Source of the DNA: Rapana venosa
Lineage: Eukaryota; Mollusca; Gastropoda; Neogastropoda; Muricidae
Reading direction: 5' to 3'
DNA: 64,000 nt
NCBI GenBank assembly: GCA_028751875.1
Contig: CM054140.1
Location: 27,309,538 to 27,373,537 of the forward strand
Below are positions 1 through 14,252 of this stretch, piece by piece. Position numbers and translations under genes: made by a program. The notes beneath the pieces were generated by a model. That model saw nothing but the letters and a program-made list of their open reading frames with translations. It did no database searches and had not been told where the DNA came from. Position 1 is the stretch's first letter; each line of letters begins with the position of its first letter.

Positions 1-3000
1 GGGAAAAGAGGCGAATTACAAAACCCTTGGGGAAGTCCCATATGAAGAGATCTAAACTGGGAATATGTTTTAGCTATTTCAAACCCCTTTAAAATTCTTT
101 TAAATAAAAAAAACTTTTAATATAATTATAAAAAGCCCAGAAAACCCGGGGGATTTTTTAAAATTTTTATTAGAAATTTAAAAGCATGCCAAAACTTGAT
201 CATACGCTCTTTTTATATCAAAAAAAGTTGCAAACGGTTTTTTCCTTGCAAACTGAATTTTTTTTATGCGTTTAAAGCCTTTAAAAAGTTATTTTATGGC
301 AGATCTGTCCTTTTTTGAAAACCCGCTTGATTTAACCCGGGGTTTTTTTTTTTATCACAGAAGTACATCAGCCTTTTTAAAAAAAATTTTTCCCATTAAG
401 GGTTTAGTGTTTTGAGGGCAAAGCAAATTTGGCCCGGGAGCTAGTTTTGTCTGTTCTGGGTTTTCCTTGTTTTGAAAAGGAATGCAATAGAGGTTTTTCC
501 ATCCCCCTGGGACAACACCTTCAATCCAAAAATTTATTGAACAATTTTGCAGTAGAAAATAAAATTGTGGTAATGTTTTAGCATGTCATTTTGAAAATGC
601 ATCTAAACCCCAAGAAAGTTTTCTTAGTGAAAGGACAGGAAAGCATCTCTAAATTTATTTCCCCTGATATTGGAAACCTTAAAGCATGAATGTTGTCAGA
701 GGGTTGGGTTTATTAAAACCCCTGTTTTATTTTCCTCTTCTGTTCATTCCCACACTTAAGTGACAATCCTTTTAGGAAGCATCGAAATTTTTAAAACATA
801 AACTGCAAACGCTCGCCTTTTCTAAAATTTTATGGGAAAATTTTTTGTTTTCCCGTCTCACTGGAAAGATGGAAAAATAACGCCCTTTTTTTAATTTTAT
901 GAAATTTTTCCCCAAAAACCTTTTTAAAGGTCCTTTTTTGATTTTTTTAAAATTTTGGTTGGGTTTAAAAAAAGGGAAATCCAAAAAGTTTTCTTAGCCT
1001 GAGCACAACAAGGTTACAATGAAATTTTTGCTTGTTTTCTGTTTTAATTAAATTTTTTGATTTTTTATCTTTTAGATAAAATTTAACAAATTTGGGCGTT
1101 TATTTTTAAAAATGCTTCCCTCACTGTGGGGGGTCCCCCCAGAAAATTTCCCCTGAGTTTATTTATTTTTTAAATTTTATTAATTTTTGGGGGGGTAGAT
1201 AAAATGGCCCGCATTAAGGGAAATGGTTCCGGTTAAAAATGGAATAAAAGTGGGGCAATGTTTTGTCAAATGTCAAAAAGGCTGTCAGTGGGGTTTAAAC
1301 TCAAGGTGTCTTCAAAACCTTTTGCCAATTTAGCCCTTTTTTATGGTTTTAAAAATTTGGGGGATTTTTGGGCTTTTTTGAGTGTCCCCAGAAAGTTGTT
1401 TGTTCCACAAAAAAGTTGTGATTAATTTGGCAAAGGGGTCACCCGCCAAGGGTGTCAATATGGGAGACCCTCACACTTGGGCTAATTGGCCCGGAACCCC
1501 AAAAAGGGCAGAAAATTAAGGGCTGGGTGCTTTGGGGATTTCAATGTCTGGGACTTTTGTGACACTGCCGGGGGGCCCTTTTGGGAAGCATAGACAAGGG
1601 GTTTCCCCATGTTTTTTTACAAATCGGGTTATGGATTTTTTTTTAATTCCCTTATCCCAAAGGGTGCAGTGCATTAAAATCTCCTCCCAATTGGGAAAAA
1701 CTTTTCATTAAAACTTTAAGGGTTTTTGTACCATCAGTATTCAGTCAATTTTTCCCTTTGGGCAGATATACCCGGGCACAGTGGTTTATTTATTTTTTTT
1801 CCCAAACTTAAAATGTGGGCACATGAATATATATTTTGGGGCCTGGTTAGGCAATTGGGGAGGGGACACATGGGAGTAACCCCCCTTCCCGAATTTTAAA
1901 TTTGGGGTCACTGATTTTTGTTACAGTAATCCGGGCTTGCTGATAACAGGTTGGTAAATAAAACCCGGCAGTTGGGGGATTCTTTTAGTTACTTTGGGGT
2001 GATTTGTTAAAATTTCTACTTGATAATGATTTTTTTAGCCAAAATGCTGTATTAAAAATTAAAGGCCCGGGTTAGTGGGGAAAAAGATCTGCATTCCAAC
2101 CCAAAGTGGAAAACCGCTTTGTTTGTTTAGAAGGGCCCAAAATAAAGTAAACAAAGTTTAAAAAAATTATGGGGTTAACAAAACCCAAACCCCAAACCCC
2201 CGAAAAAAAAAAAAATTTACCAAACAAAAAAAAAATAATAAAAAAAAATAATAAAAAGCAACCAAAAATGGGCTAAAGAATTTTTTAAACAACTCAATAC
2301 AAAATTAAATCAATTTAAGGGAAAATTCCCCCACTGGAAACAAGTAAAAACAGCCCGCTTTCAGATGTGGAAACAAAAAAGGAATAACCCTTTGCTTTTT
2401 TGCCTGCAAGTTAAAACATATAAAAATTTCCGCAGTGTTTTTAACCCCATTTAAAAGATTAGGTTAGGCGGGCCCCCCCTTTGGGTTAAATGGCAGTCTT
2501 GGAAAGTGAATGGCCACTGGCTATTCTGTAAACCCCCGGGTGGTTTAAGGGGAAATGGTCCCCTAGGGAGAAACTGTGGGGGGGTAACCCTGGCGTGAAT
2601 TGTAGATCCAGCGAGGGTTTTTTGGGAACCCAGACAAAAGGGACGTGGGGGCCATGGCGGGGAACGTGAATGGGCCCAAGGGAGAGGGGGGGCTTTTGGG
2701 AAAAAATTAAATAAAAGAAAAAAATCCTTTTGGGGGATAAAAAAAAATTTTTGGGCCCCAAAAAATTAAACCCTTTTTTGAGGGAAAAAACCTTTTAGAA
2801 GGATCCGCCCCTTCGGGAAAAACAATTTTGCCCCTTCAATTGGCAAAATGGGGAAAAACCCCGGGCCCCCAATTCCCCTTTTTCCCATTCTGATAAAACC
2901 CCCCTGTTCCCCCGGGGCCCCCGGGGGTCCCGGGTTCTTTGCTTTTCCCAAAGGATTATTTACCCCAAATTGGGGTTTCTGGACAAGAAATTGCTTTTCA

Positions 3001-6000
3001 AGGGGGCGTGAATCCCCTAAAATTTTTTGAGTTTTATTTTCGGTTAAAGAAGGAAAACCAGGTTTTTTAAATTTCCAAAACAGAATGAAATTGGAAAAAT
3101 CCTTTTTCCCCGGAGACGGGTTCCCCTTTCTTTCAAATTAAAATTTGGATTAAAAACGGCAAAAACTTTTTCCCTCAACCTGTTTTTTTGCTTTTGTGGG
3201 CTTTTTCTTTTTTTTTCATCCCCCAATTTTAATGACCTTTTTTGGTGTTTTGCCACCCGGGGGTGAAACAGAGGGAAATTTAAAAGGGAAAGGGCCTGGG
3301 TTAAAAGGGGGTCTTTTTTCCGTTTGGGGGAAAGGTGTGGCAAAACCTGGAGCCAAAAAAATCTCTTTTCCTTTTGGGAAATTTGGGGGTTTGGTCATGT
3401 TTTTTTTTTCCCTCCCCCTGCTTTGCCGAACGTTGGTTGCAGGCCTTTTAAACCTTATTTTTTCATAAACAAAAAAATTTCTTTGATTTTGTTTTGGTTT
3501 TTGGGCCGGCCCCGGGTGGGGGGGCCTGGGTGGAAGAGGGCAGGGGAAAGGGGGATTTTTGTTTGGGCCCGGGGTTTGGCCGGGGGGAGGACCCCCCCGG
3601 GCTTTCCTTGGTCAGCCTTTTTTGGGGGTTAATTTAAAGTAACGGGGAGCCCGCCCGGGTTTACCGCGGGTTTTTCTTTCCGGCCAGGTCCTTCCCCAAA
3701 GGGGGATTTTTTTTCGCCCATATGGGCCATTTTTGGGGGTACCCTTGTGGGAAAGGCCCCCCGGGGGGGGGGGGGGGGGTCGTTTTTTTGGCTTGGGGTT
3801 TTTTTTCGGGTAAGTTTTGGGGGGTCCAAAACGGTGTTTTAATAATTTTTGGCCTTTACATTGGGTAAGCCATTCCCCTTTCCCATTTTTTTTTAACTTT
3901 ACTTCCCCCGGGAAAGGAGGTGACCAAAAACCTCCATTTGGCATTCCTATTTGGGGAAACAAAAGGTGCACCATTTTGGGGTTTTTATGACGTGTTTTTT
4001 TCGGCAAATTAAATCATCGTGGTGTTTTGGGATGCGGATGTTGGGCCTTCCTTTCTTTAAAAAGGGGTTTGGGGGGGTTGGGGGGTTGTGGTTTATATGG
4101 TGTGGTTTTAGGGTTTAAAATTTTAAAACGAGGAAAAAATTGGGGGGAAAAAGCAACGTTTTTCTTTTTTTATCCAGTCCCCCCTTTAATGCGGGGTTTT
4201 TTTTAAAATTTTTTCATATTTTCCCCGGGGCAAAAAAATGGGAATACTCTTCCAAAACGGCAGGGATTTTTAAAAGTATGTGGCCAAAAGTTATGCATTT
4301 TTTCGTTCGCACCGGGGCCGGTTGTATAGTTTACCAAAGGATTTTGGTGTGGGTTTTGTTGTGTTTGTGTTGTGTTGTATAGTTTAAGTGTGTGTTGTTT
4401 AAATTTTAAAAATCAGGGAAAAGGGCTGAAGGGGGTCTAAGCAAAACCCCTGTGCTTTTTTATAAAAACAATACCAAATTTGTATGTTTCAACAAAGCAT
4501 TTCCCCCCGGGGGCCCCGTGCCAAACCCGGGAAAAGGAACAATTTAAACGGGTTTCTGCAAAGAGAAAGTCTCCTGACAAAACCCCCGGTTTTAGTGTTT
4601 CCAAAAATTTGGGTTTTGTGTGTGGGTTTTTGGGGAGGGTGGTTGGGGGTGGTGTGTTTTTTTTTGGGTTTTTTTTACTTTTTTCGAGGGACTTTGGGAA
4701 AAGGAATCTGTGCTTTTTTTCAAACCCCTCCCAAAAAGGTTTTTTGGTAATAAGTTTTGTAAAATTTTGTCATTCTGTTCCCCCGGCGCACAATGGCCAC
4801 CCCGAAAAACCAACGATTTTAAAAAAGTTTGTTTCCCCCCGTGTTTTTCCCAAATTTCTTTTGTGGGGGTTTCACCGGCGGCCCTCGGGTTTTAATTTTT
4901 CTTTTTTAAATTTTTTTAGGGAAAGGGAAAAAAAGCACTTTTGTTTTTTTCCTCCCAGGGAAAAATTTTGAAAATTTGGGGATCGAACCCCAGGGCAACC
5001 CCAAACCAAAACCTTTATTTCCCCAGGAAAACCCCCCCTTGTCGTTTTGGCGGATGGTTTCTGTGTGGGGTTTAAAGGGGCCCCCGGAGTGTTTGGGGCT
5101 CTGGGGTGGGCGCCTTTAAAAATAATAAGGGAAAAGCATTTCCTTTAGAATTTAAAAGCCCCTTTTTCCCCGTTTTTACGGAAACTCATTAAGAAACCCT
5201 AAATCCTTCCCGTCCCCCTTTACTTTTCCTTTTTTCTTCCTCTCTCCCTCCTCCCCCTTTTTCGGTTTTTTTCTCCCCTTTCTTCTTTCTCTTTTCCTTT
5301 CCCCTATGAAAAACCCAAAGGGCATAAAGGGAAAAACCAAAAAAAAACCCCCCCCCAAGACTTTGTGGTTTTGGCCTCATCCTCCAGTTATTTTGGTTTT
5401 GGGGGGTAATCAAGGGTTGGAACCAAAATGGAAATTTCAATAAACCTATGGAAACTCATCCCGGGCTAAAAACCCGAAACACTTACAAAAGAATTTAACC
5501 CCTCATAATTATTATTTTATCAAAATTATTTCATTTCAAAGCAGGTTTGGATCAATGGCGCCCCCAAATAAAACAAAAAACTGTCAAATTTAGTTTTACA
5601 TCCCTCCAAAAACCCGACATGGTTTTTTTAACCCTTTATGGAATTGCTTTAAGAGCCTTAAAGGGATGACAGGCCCGCTTTTTCCAAAGGGGGGGGAACT
5701 TGGTTTATTGGGGCGAAGCGAAAAAAAATCGACACAAATTCAAGGCGTATAAAAAATACCACACATTATTATTATTATTAAATTTTTTTATTATTTTTTT
5801 TTTTGTATTTTTTCATGCCAGTTTTGGCCCAGGGTTAAACCCCCCTAAACCTTTCAGGACCCTGAATTTCAAACGGTACAAACCACAACACACACGTCCA
5901 AGGTGGTCGCCAAACAAAGGGAAATTTATTTTTGTCTTGATTCAATGTTGGTTTGCTAGGGGCTCACGTAATCTTTATGTTGGGGGGGGGGGGCCCTTTT

Positions 6001-7114
6001 TTTTTTTGAAACCCAAAAACTTAAAAGGGGGGGGGGCATTGTATCTTTTGGGAATGGGTTCTTTCTTTTTTGCCCGGGTTTTGGGGGCCCGTCCCCTTTC
6101 CCAAAACTTTTTGGATGGGACCATAACCCGGGTTCTTTTGGGGCAAAAGCAAGTATATTTCGGGATAATTAAAGTTAAAAACCATAAAAACCTGGGGAAA
6201 AAAAAAAAAAGGGGCAAAAAAGACTTGTAAAAGGAAAGACTTGAACGAAAAAAGCATTCAAAAAGCAGAACCCATGTGTTTTCTTTTTTTCTGGGGAAAG
6301 TCTGTACGGTTGAATGATGTCACCCCTTTTCTTAATTCTTTGTCGGTTTTGGTTTGTGGGTTTCCCGCCAAAAGGGGAAAAGAACGGACCCCGCCCCTGT
6401 AGTTGTCCCAAAACCGGTTTTTGTGACTGGCAATTTTTGGGCTTACAAATGATTTTATTACTATTAAAAATTTAAAACTTTGGGTTTAAAAAATTTTGAA
6501 ATTGGTTTTAAAAAAAGTTTTTTTTTCCTTTTAAGCCTGCGTTTTTTAAATTTTTTGTTTTCATGGGGCATGTATATTGTTTTTAGGGTTTTTATTTTGT
6601 TTAATTTTATTTATGTAAAATCCCCCCATGTCCCCCAAAAGGGGTGACAGGAAATAAAAGGGTTTGGGGTTTGGGCAAAAGGGAAGAGTTTTTCGTATTT
6701 AAAAAAGAAGACACTACATCATTTCCCACAGGACCATTAGAATTTTATATTACGACTTGAAAAGGGGGCCCATGGATGGCTTTACAACCAGGCCCCTTTT
6801 CCTTTTTTCTTTTGTTCCCCCTTCTTGCCGGTTTTTTTTCCCGAACCCGGTTAAGAAAAAAAGGGCCCTTTCCCCTTTTTTTTTTTTTTTATCACATCGG
6901 GAAAAAAAAAAACGTGTTTGTAATTCACCCGGCTTCAAGCCATCCAATTTTGGGATGTTGTTTCCTCCATCTTCTCCTTTTTCTTCCCCCGCATTTTTTC
7001 CCTCCTTGGGACTGGGGACTTGCAAAATCCTGACTGTCTTGTTTTTTAATTAAACCCCTTTTTATCTTTAGAGTGCCCATTTTCACTTCGTTTTAAAATA
7101 TGAGTTATGAAAAA

Positions 7115-10054
7115 AGTGGTGTGGGGTGTGTGGTGTGTGTGTGTTTTGGTGTGTGTGTGTGCCGAATAATTACCTAAAACCACACACCCACAAAACCACA
7201 CACACACACACCACACACACACACACACAACACACACACCAAACCCTTGGTGACCCGGAAAAGGGTACCTCCTCCAAAGGGTTTTATTCCCCAAGCTGCT
7301 TAAAAAAAAAGCACTCGGTGAATTTTTTCAGGTCCATCCGGGTCCCCGGGGGCCTACCCACTTTGGCCCCCCCCTAGCCTGGGAAACCGGCTGCCGCGGG
7401 AAATAGGTGCCAGTTTGGGTAACCCAAAAATGAAAAATATTGCATGCCCGTGTGGTAGCCCCTAGTGGCTTTTGGGTTGTACCCGCAACTGGATGGGGGC
7501 CAAAAAGAGGAACCGGTTTTGTACACATATAAAAAATACAGTCCGCTGCTGGGCCTCAGTTGGTAGGCTAAGCTAAAAGTACTGCCCAACGGTTTGGGAT
7601 GGTAAGGTAAGAAAGAGGCTCCCGGAGGAATCCAGTGGCTCCCCGAGTTTTTTTCGTTCCGGGGCTTTCCCCCGGGTGAATGTTTTTCTTAGGTTCCTTT
7701 TTTTTGTTGTTTGGGTTGGGTTTCTTTCTAGTTCTGTTTGCGGGCGTTTTGTCCCGTCCGTGTGGTTTTCCCTCTTTTTGTGTTAATTTTTTTTGCTGAC
7801 TCCCGTCCCCTCTCTCCTCCCGTCTGTCCCGTTGTCTGTTTGGGATAAAAAGGGGATGTATGGTATGGGGGAAAATTTAAAAGAAAGCGAGTCCCAAAAC
7901 CCTAACCCACACACACAACACACACACACACACAAAAACACAAAACACCACAAAAACAACCAAAAACCACAAAACACCCCACCCAAAACACCCCAAAACA
8001 CACCCCAACGGCACCAACTCACAAAACCCGCCCAACACCCCAACACACACACACCACCCCTTTTACAACAACCCAAAACACATTCCCTTCACAAAACACA
8101 ACCAAGAAAATTTGGGGGAAAAATTTTTCCCTTACCCTTTTTAACCAAAGGGCCCCCTTTCCCCACTCCTTTTTAAAAGTGTTAAAATGGTTTTGCTAAA
8201 CCCCGCCCCTGGCCCGTTGTGGGGTTTAAAAATTTTATAACTTTTGTGCAAATTTGGGGGAAACCAAAGAATTTTTAAAAATCGGGCTTTTTGTGCTTGC
8301 AGGATGTAATTGTGGGGGGATTGCCCCGAAAAAAGTCGCATAAGGGTAAAACCGGGCCCCCCAAAACTACACTTGCTCAACAGGGGGTCGGGTTGGGTTT
8401 TTATCCAGCTTATTTTCAGTTATAGAGAGGCCCCCATGGGGAAAAGGGGGACCCCCAGAAAACCCCCGGGAAAAAAGGCAGGTTTCGTGCCCTTTCTTTG
8501 GTGGGTTTCCCTGGCAGCTTAACAGGGACGAATCTCCTGACTAAAAAACCCGGGTTGGTTTTGGGGAAAGTACACACACCAACACACACACACACACACA
8601 CCCACCACACACCACACACACACCAACCACAGATGAAACGGGGCGGCCCCTTTAGACAACAAACAATAAATCAAGCACCCCCACCCCAAACCCCCACCAA
8701 CCAAATAGGGGCCTATAGACCTAGGCTACTCAAATGACCTTTCCCAGTAGGACTAGGTTTACCTCTCATAAAACTTAATTCTCCTGCCCCGGGTCTATGC
8801 TTTTTCCCCCTTTTCCTTCACAAAAAACCCCCACCCCCTTTTTGGGCCCCTTAACAAAACCCCTCCCCCCCCCCCCCTTATCCGTCCCCCAAACCCCCTC
8901 CCCCCCCCCCCCCCCTCCCCAAACATCCCCCCCCCCCCCCCTCACACACAAATTCCCCCCAAAAAGGGCGAAATTACAGCCCCGTTCTAGTTTCCAACCC
9001 TGAAAAACAACAGACCTTGACAACCCAATTTTCTTTCCAAAAATGAAAGGTTTTAAAAGGGGTTCAAATTTTGTGCTTTCCCCTGTTTGGTTTTTACTAT
9101 AATTATTTAAAAGGCCCACACTTAAAAACCTTGGGGGAAAAACACACAGTGGGCGCACACACGTATACCCCCCTTCCCCTTTTTCACGGGGCTCGCTTTC
9201 GCGCAACACGCTTGCCTCGCAAAAATTCCCACAAAATTGCACACGCAAAACACAAAACCCGGGCCCCCCCGCCTTAAAAACAATAAAAACACACAAACAT
9301 GCACAAAACCCCCACAGAGTCTCTCTCACACACAAACAGTCACAACGGAGTTACACACACACAAAACACAAAACACACCCCAACCAAAAACAAAACACAC
9401 ACCCCACACACCCCCCACACACACCAAAAACAATCGCGCCGGGGCGCCCAAACCCCCCCCCCACAAAACACCAAAAACAAAACAAAACCCCCCCACACAC
9501 TCGCGCGCGCGCACACACCACCCAACACCCCAACAAACACTGAAAACATCTGGTTCCCTCCCGTAAATTTTAAATTTCCCAAATGGAAAGGGGTTGGGCA
9601 AGGGGCTGTCAATGCCCCTTTGGACTGAAAATGGAAAAATGATGAAATCATAATGGGTTTTTTCAAAAAACACACCCACACACCCCACACACCCACCCCC
9701 ACCCCCACCCCACAAAACACACAACCCACACACACATGTATGCATATTTTTTTTGACTTCCTTGTTTGATTTGGTATGGTTTACATTTATTAGGTTTTTT
9801 AAATTTTATTTTTTGCATATTAAAATTTTTTTTTCTCTCTTTTTTATTTCCCTTTTGATAATGGCTTGAAAGAAAAAAAAAGCAAATCACGGTTTATTCA
9901 AAGTACCATCTGAAAAAAAAAGTTTTTAAATTTGGGCTTTTGACCTTCCACACACCCACCACCCCACACAACACACACAAAAACACACACAACACACACA
10001 CCACACACACACCCCCAAAAAATAAAACGGGCACCACGTTTCTCAGAGAGAGAG

Positions 10055-10087
<33 letters not shown>

Positions 10088-11550
10088 GCTAAAACACTAA
10101 CCCCTCTTCACAAACACTCACGACACCCCGCGGGGCGCCCGGGCACACACACACCAAAACACAAAACACACACACACACACACACACAAAAAACACCCCA
10201 CAAGTGAACTTTATTCTGTCTGTTTTCAAAACTGAAGGAAGCCCTTAATAAAATCCCCTTTTTTCAAAGTTTTGTGCTAGGGGCTTTTTTTGAGACTAAT
10301 GTTTTTTTGTTTTTTTTTTATTCTTTTATATCGAGGATAAAGGAATAAAAATTATGGGGCCTTTTTTTAAATCCGTCCCCCTGTGTATGCGGGTTTTTTT
10401 AAATTTTTTTTTTTATCGGTTTCCCAAACCAGCACACCATGGCCTAAATCTTACGAAAGGGGGGAACCCGGGGTTTAAACGGGGTGCGCAAGACTTTTGA
10501 GTGCCCTTCGCACACGGGGCCCCCGGGTTTTAAAATCTCATCCGAAGGACTTTTTGGGGGGAAAGGGGGGCTGCACTGGGAAATTAACTCCAGGGGGGAA
10601 AAAATCCCCCTTTAAACCGGAATCGAACCCCCCTTTGTCCCCATTTCCCCCCCCAATGTTCTAACCCATAGGGCCCATCCCGGGCTCCGCATGTCCGGGT
10701 CTGTATGTGGTTGTGTGTTGTGTTGTGTGGTGTGTGTGTTTGTGTGGTGGTGTGTGTGTGTTTTGGGGTGTGGGGTTGTGTGTGGTTGGTTCGTTGTGTG
10801 TGTGTGTGTGTGTGTTCGTTTCGTGTGGGGTGGGTTTTTGTCTGTTTTTGGCTTGTGTCTCTGTGTATGCGTGTGTATGGGTTTGTGTGGTTTGTTGTGT
10901 GGCCCCCGAAACGAGCGAGCGGGGCGCAGGGGATATGAAAGCGGAGTGGTGGTTTTTTTTGGTGTTTTGTGGGGGTAAGAGAGGGACAGTGGAGGAGGGG
11001 AGAGGGGGGGCGGGGGATGTTTGGTTGGTTGGGCCCAAAACGGGTAGGAACAGCAAGAAAAAACTTTGGGCAGTTCCCTGTATGGGTTTAAAAAGGGAAG
11101 TCTCAATGGGAGTTATGAATCAAAACGTTTGTAAACCAAAACCCTTTTGAAAGTCTGTCTGCCCCAGTAAGCTTTGTATGTCCCTGTGTGTGGTGTGTGT
11201 GTGTGGTGTGTGTGTGTGTGGGGTTGTGTGGTGTGGTTTTTGTGGGGTTTGTGGTTTTGTTTTGTGTGTTGTTGTTGTGTGTTGTTTTTGTGTGTGTATG
11301 TGTGTGTGTTTTTTGGGGAAAGTGTTTATTTGTCCCTGTCTTCCTTTCTGTCCCCCTCTCTCCCTTTTAAATTATGTTCCTTTTGGGCCCGTCTGTCGGG
11401 TGTTGTTTTGTACACTCAACCCCCACACAACCCCAACCCCACACCAAACCCCCCAAAACACTGGGCTCTGTCTATTTTTTTTGGGGCGCGCGCCGCACGC
11501 ACTCCAAAACACACACACCACACACACACAAAACACACACACTTAAGGGG
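7115..11550. repeat. CA/TG-rich simple-sequence tracts in noisy sequence
   Basis: Interrupted (CA)n or (TG)n tracts recur at about 7,119-7,240, 7,907-8,065, 8,572-8,630, 9,237-9,545, 9,665-9,740, 9,949-10,016, 10,140-10,195, 10,705-10,900 and 11,185-11,320, with a (GA)n stretch at 10,043-10,089. Tract lengths are unreliable because of the base-calling errors. Confidence 0.7.
10440..10690 (-). repeat. SINE-like element, degraded by sequencing noise
   Basis: The block carries a core close to 'AATCTCATCCGAAGGACTT' near 10,535, then 'GGGGGGAAAAAATCCCC', then an inverted tRNA-like B box (AATCGAACCCC) and an inverted A box region (TCTAACCCATAGGGCCCATCC) ending near 10,690. The order core, spacer, tRNA-like head on the minus strand matches the right half of the element at 58,795-59,118, so it is probably the same SINE family. 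Confidence 0.5.
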
Positions 11551-14212
11551 GGAAAACCAGGTACACAACCCCCCGATCGATCCTTTCGAAAACAAAACAC
11601 AAGGGGCTTGGGGGGGGGGGGGGGGGGGAAGGGACGAGTTTCATAAAAGAAAACCCCCCCCTGCCTACACTGTTTTAAAAACCTTCCCAGGGTCCAAATG
11701 TTTCAAAAGTCTACTCCCTACCCCCCCCCCCCCCCCCCCCTTTCCCCCAACCCCCCCCAGGGCCCCCCTTTACCCTGTCGATTGCTTAGTGGGAAAGACC
11801 AAAAAAAACAACCAAATTTGGGTTTTTGCCAAAACCGGGGCTTGTTTGGTTTTGCATAGAAAGGTTAGAAAAAGGGGAAAGAGGGGGGGGGGGGTGGGGG
11901 GGGGGGGTGAAGGAGGGGGGGAGGGGAAGAAAAGCTCGGGGGAAGAAAAGACAAAACAGACAAAAAGATACCCCCGAGAGAGAACAGACAACCAAGTAAG
12001 GGGAGAGAAGAGAAAGGAGGAGGGAGGAAAATGGGATCGGGGAAAAGGGGAAAAAAGGGTAGAAAAGGGGAAATTTATTTGATTGATTGATTGAAAAAAT
12101 CTTTATTCCCAAGGGTTCCCGAAAGTAAAGCAAACTGTTTTTCCCTTTTCCCCCATAGAGACAGGGCAGAAGGGCAGGGACAGAGTAGGGGAGGGGGGGG
12201 TTTGAGGGGGGAAAAGAAAGAAGAAAAAGGGGAAAAAGGAAAAAAAAAACAAAACAAGGAAAGATAAAAAGACGGAAAGAAAAAAGAAAAGAGAAATTTT
12301 TGGGGAATTAAAGGAGTTAAAAAGGGAAAAAAAGAGAGGGGAGGGGGTTTGGGGGGCTCTTACTTTTGTGCTAAACTTTCCCCAATGCATTAAAGTTGTA
12401 TGCATGAATAACAGTCTTGCTTCACTTTCAACTTTCACGTTGTTGAAAACCGGTTCTGAAGTTTGGGCTTTTAGATCTACATAGAGATAAACATCTATGG
12501 ACTCTGTTTGATAGAGCGTGAGCCCTTCCCCGCAAGGGCTGCACCTTTTTGGTTTTTATGCACACTATGGGGTGGTGACCCCCGGGGTGTAAAAGCGACC
12601 CAAAAACCCCCCCCTGGTTTTTCCTTTCCCGAAAAGTCGGGTAAATGTTGGCCCCCACCTACTATACCATGGGTTTTTTGTTTGGGTTTGTGTTTTTTGT
12701 TTTTTCCCCCCGTCCCTGGTAGAGGTTTAAATTTTTAATCAGGTAAATCATGGGAAAAGTTCAAGTAAGGGGGTTTTTTTTTTTGGGTTTGTTTGTTCAG
12801 CTTTTTTGCTTTTTTTGGGCCCGTGGAATGAACGGGAATTTTGAATTTTTTTTTTCCCAAATTTAGTCCAGGGGGGTGGTGACGGGCCCTATTTCCTTTA
12901 TTAAAAAGTTTTTTAAAAATTTAAAAAATAAAGCTTTTTGTAGGTAAAAGAGCATTGGCGGAGTAGGTTTTTTACAAAAGGGGATAGTAAAAATTTAAAA
13001 AACCCCATTTCTTTTCCTCTCTCTCTCTCTTCTCTCTCCCTCTCTCCCCTCTCTCTCTTTGCTTTCCCCCCTCCCCCTCCCCTCCCCTTCCCCCCCCCTC
13101 CACACCTCCCCCCCCCCTCCCCCCCCCCCCCTAAAATCTTTTTGTTTGGGGGGGCTGTAGCGAGGGTAAAGGGTGACACGGTCACCCCAGCTCAACCGCA
13201 CAGTCCGGAAAACAACGGAATTTCGTTTTTAGCCCCGGGGCCTATCCTTCTGTGGCCCCTCCCGGGGCACCGGGAGGCAGTGGGGCGGGTAAACCCCCGC
13301 GGTACCGGGGTTTCCCGAAAAACCCCCCGACCTGCCCCTGACTCCGTTGCCCCCATCTGTTGCCTTTCCCTGTTCCCCAACTTTATCGGGTTTGGGTGCT
13401 TTTTCCGCTGAAAAAATCCCAAAATTTTGATCTATTATTATGAAAGGAAATGACACAATCAATTACCAAAAGAGTTTCGAGACTTTGAAACGAGGGGTTT
13501 AGTCAAGAGAAGGGGCCAAAAGGGGTGGGGTTTTATTAATGAAGGGCACTGCTTCAGTTCCCCAAAGAAAAACCCCGCTTTAAAAATTTTTTCCCGGGTG
13601 GGGGCATCTGGGGCCATTGTGTTCCCCGTATGCCCTGTTTTGTCTGCCTCTCTTCCCCTCTCTCCCCTCTTTTCCCCCTCTCTCTCTCTCTCCCCTCTCC
13701 CTCTCTCTCTCTCTTTCTCCCCTCGCTCTCATCTCTTTTCCTTTCCTTTCTCTCAATACAATACTCTCTCCTCCCCCCCCCGCACTCTCTCTCTCTCTTC
13801 TTCCCCATTTTTCCCCTTGGTCTCTCCCCTCTGTATGTTAAAAATTTTTAGGGTTTGGGTTGTTGTTCTCGGGGCATGTCTTTGATTGTGTGTGGAAATG
13901 TGTTTTTTTTAAAGCCATCGGGAAATAAGCCTTTGTCAATTTCCCCTTTGTTATGGTGGCTTTGGGGCCCCCTTTACCCCGGGTGGCTTTCGGTTTTTGG
14001 TTTTTTTTTTTCAGAGAAAATTGACCAAATTAAACCCACACGCACAAAACCGTAAAACATAAAGCAGGGGCACACAAAACCCGGCCCCCCCCCCCCCTCC
14101 CACACCACACACACCCCCCCCTTTCACCCCCGCACCCCCCCCCACGTTTAACAAAAATGCACGCCAAAACGCACACCCCCTCGTGCAACACTCCCCGCAC
14201 CCCACCCAAAAA

Positions 14213-14220
<8 letters not shown>
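11530..14220. repeat. Noisy copy of the 14.2-16.7 kb segment
   Basis: Landmarks occur in the same order as in the clean segment: CA repeat, GATCGATC, poly(G), 'CTGCCTACACTGTTT', poly(C), GATTGATTGATT, 'GGTTCTGAAG' followed by 'ATCTACATAGAGATAAACAT', TCTC tracts, 'GTGTGTGGAAATGTGTTTTTT', then a CA-rich end. The noisy version is about 9% longer. It ends in a CA repeat exactly where clean sequence starts with a CA repeat, which is where an assembler could join the wrong ends. Confidence 0.85.

Positions 14221-14234
<14 letters not shown>

Positions 14235-14252
<18 letters not shown>

Larger units (their letters stand above)
1..14220. other. Low-accuracy, unpolished sequence block
   Basis: Nearly every mono-nucleotide run is stretched (constant CCCC, GGGG, TTTT and AAAA blocks), and no open frame has a protein-like composition. 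The character changes abruptly near 14,220, where ordinary clean sequence begins. The part that can be checked internally (11,530-14,020 against 14,250-16,520) is collinear with the clean copy but about 9% longer, mostly from added bases in homopolymers. This is the signature of uncorrected long-read sequence. Open frames here should not be treated as genes. Apart from simple repeats, a SINE-like block and the duplicated segment, I can identify nothing in it. Confidence 0.85.

Noticed and set aside
772..14055. Many 60-300 residue open frames on both strands
   Set aside because: They lie in error-rich sequence, are dominated by homopolymer residues (FFFF, KKKK, PPPP, GGGG) and translated CA/TG repeat, and have no family motif.
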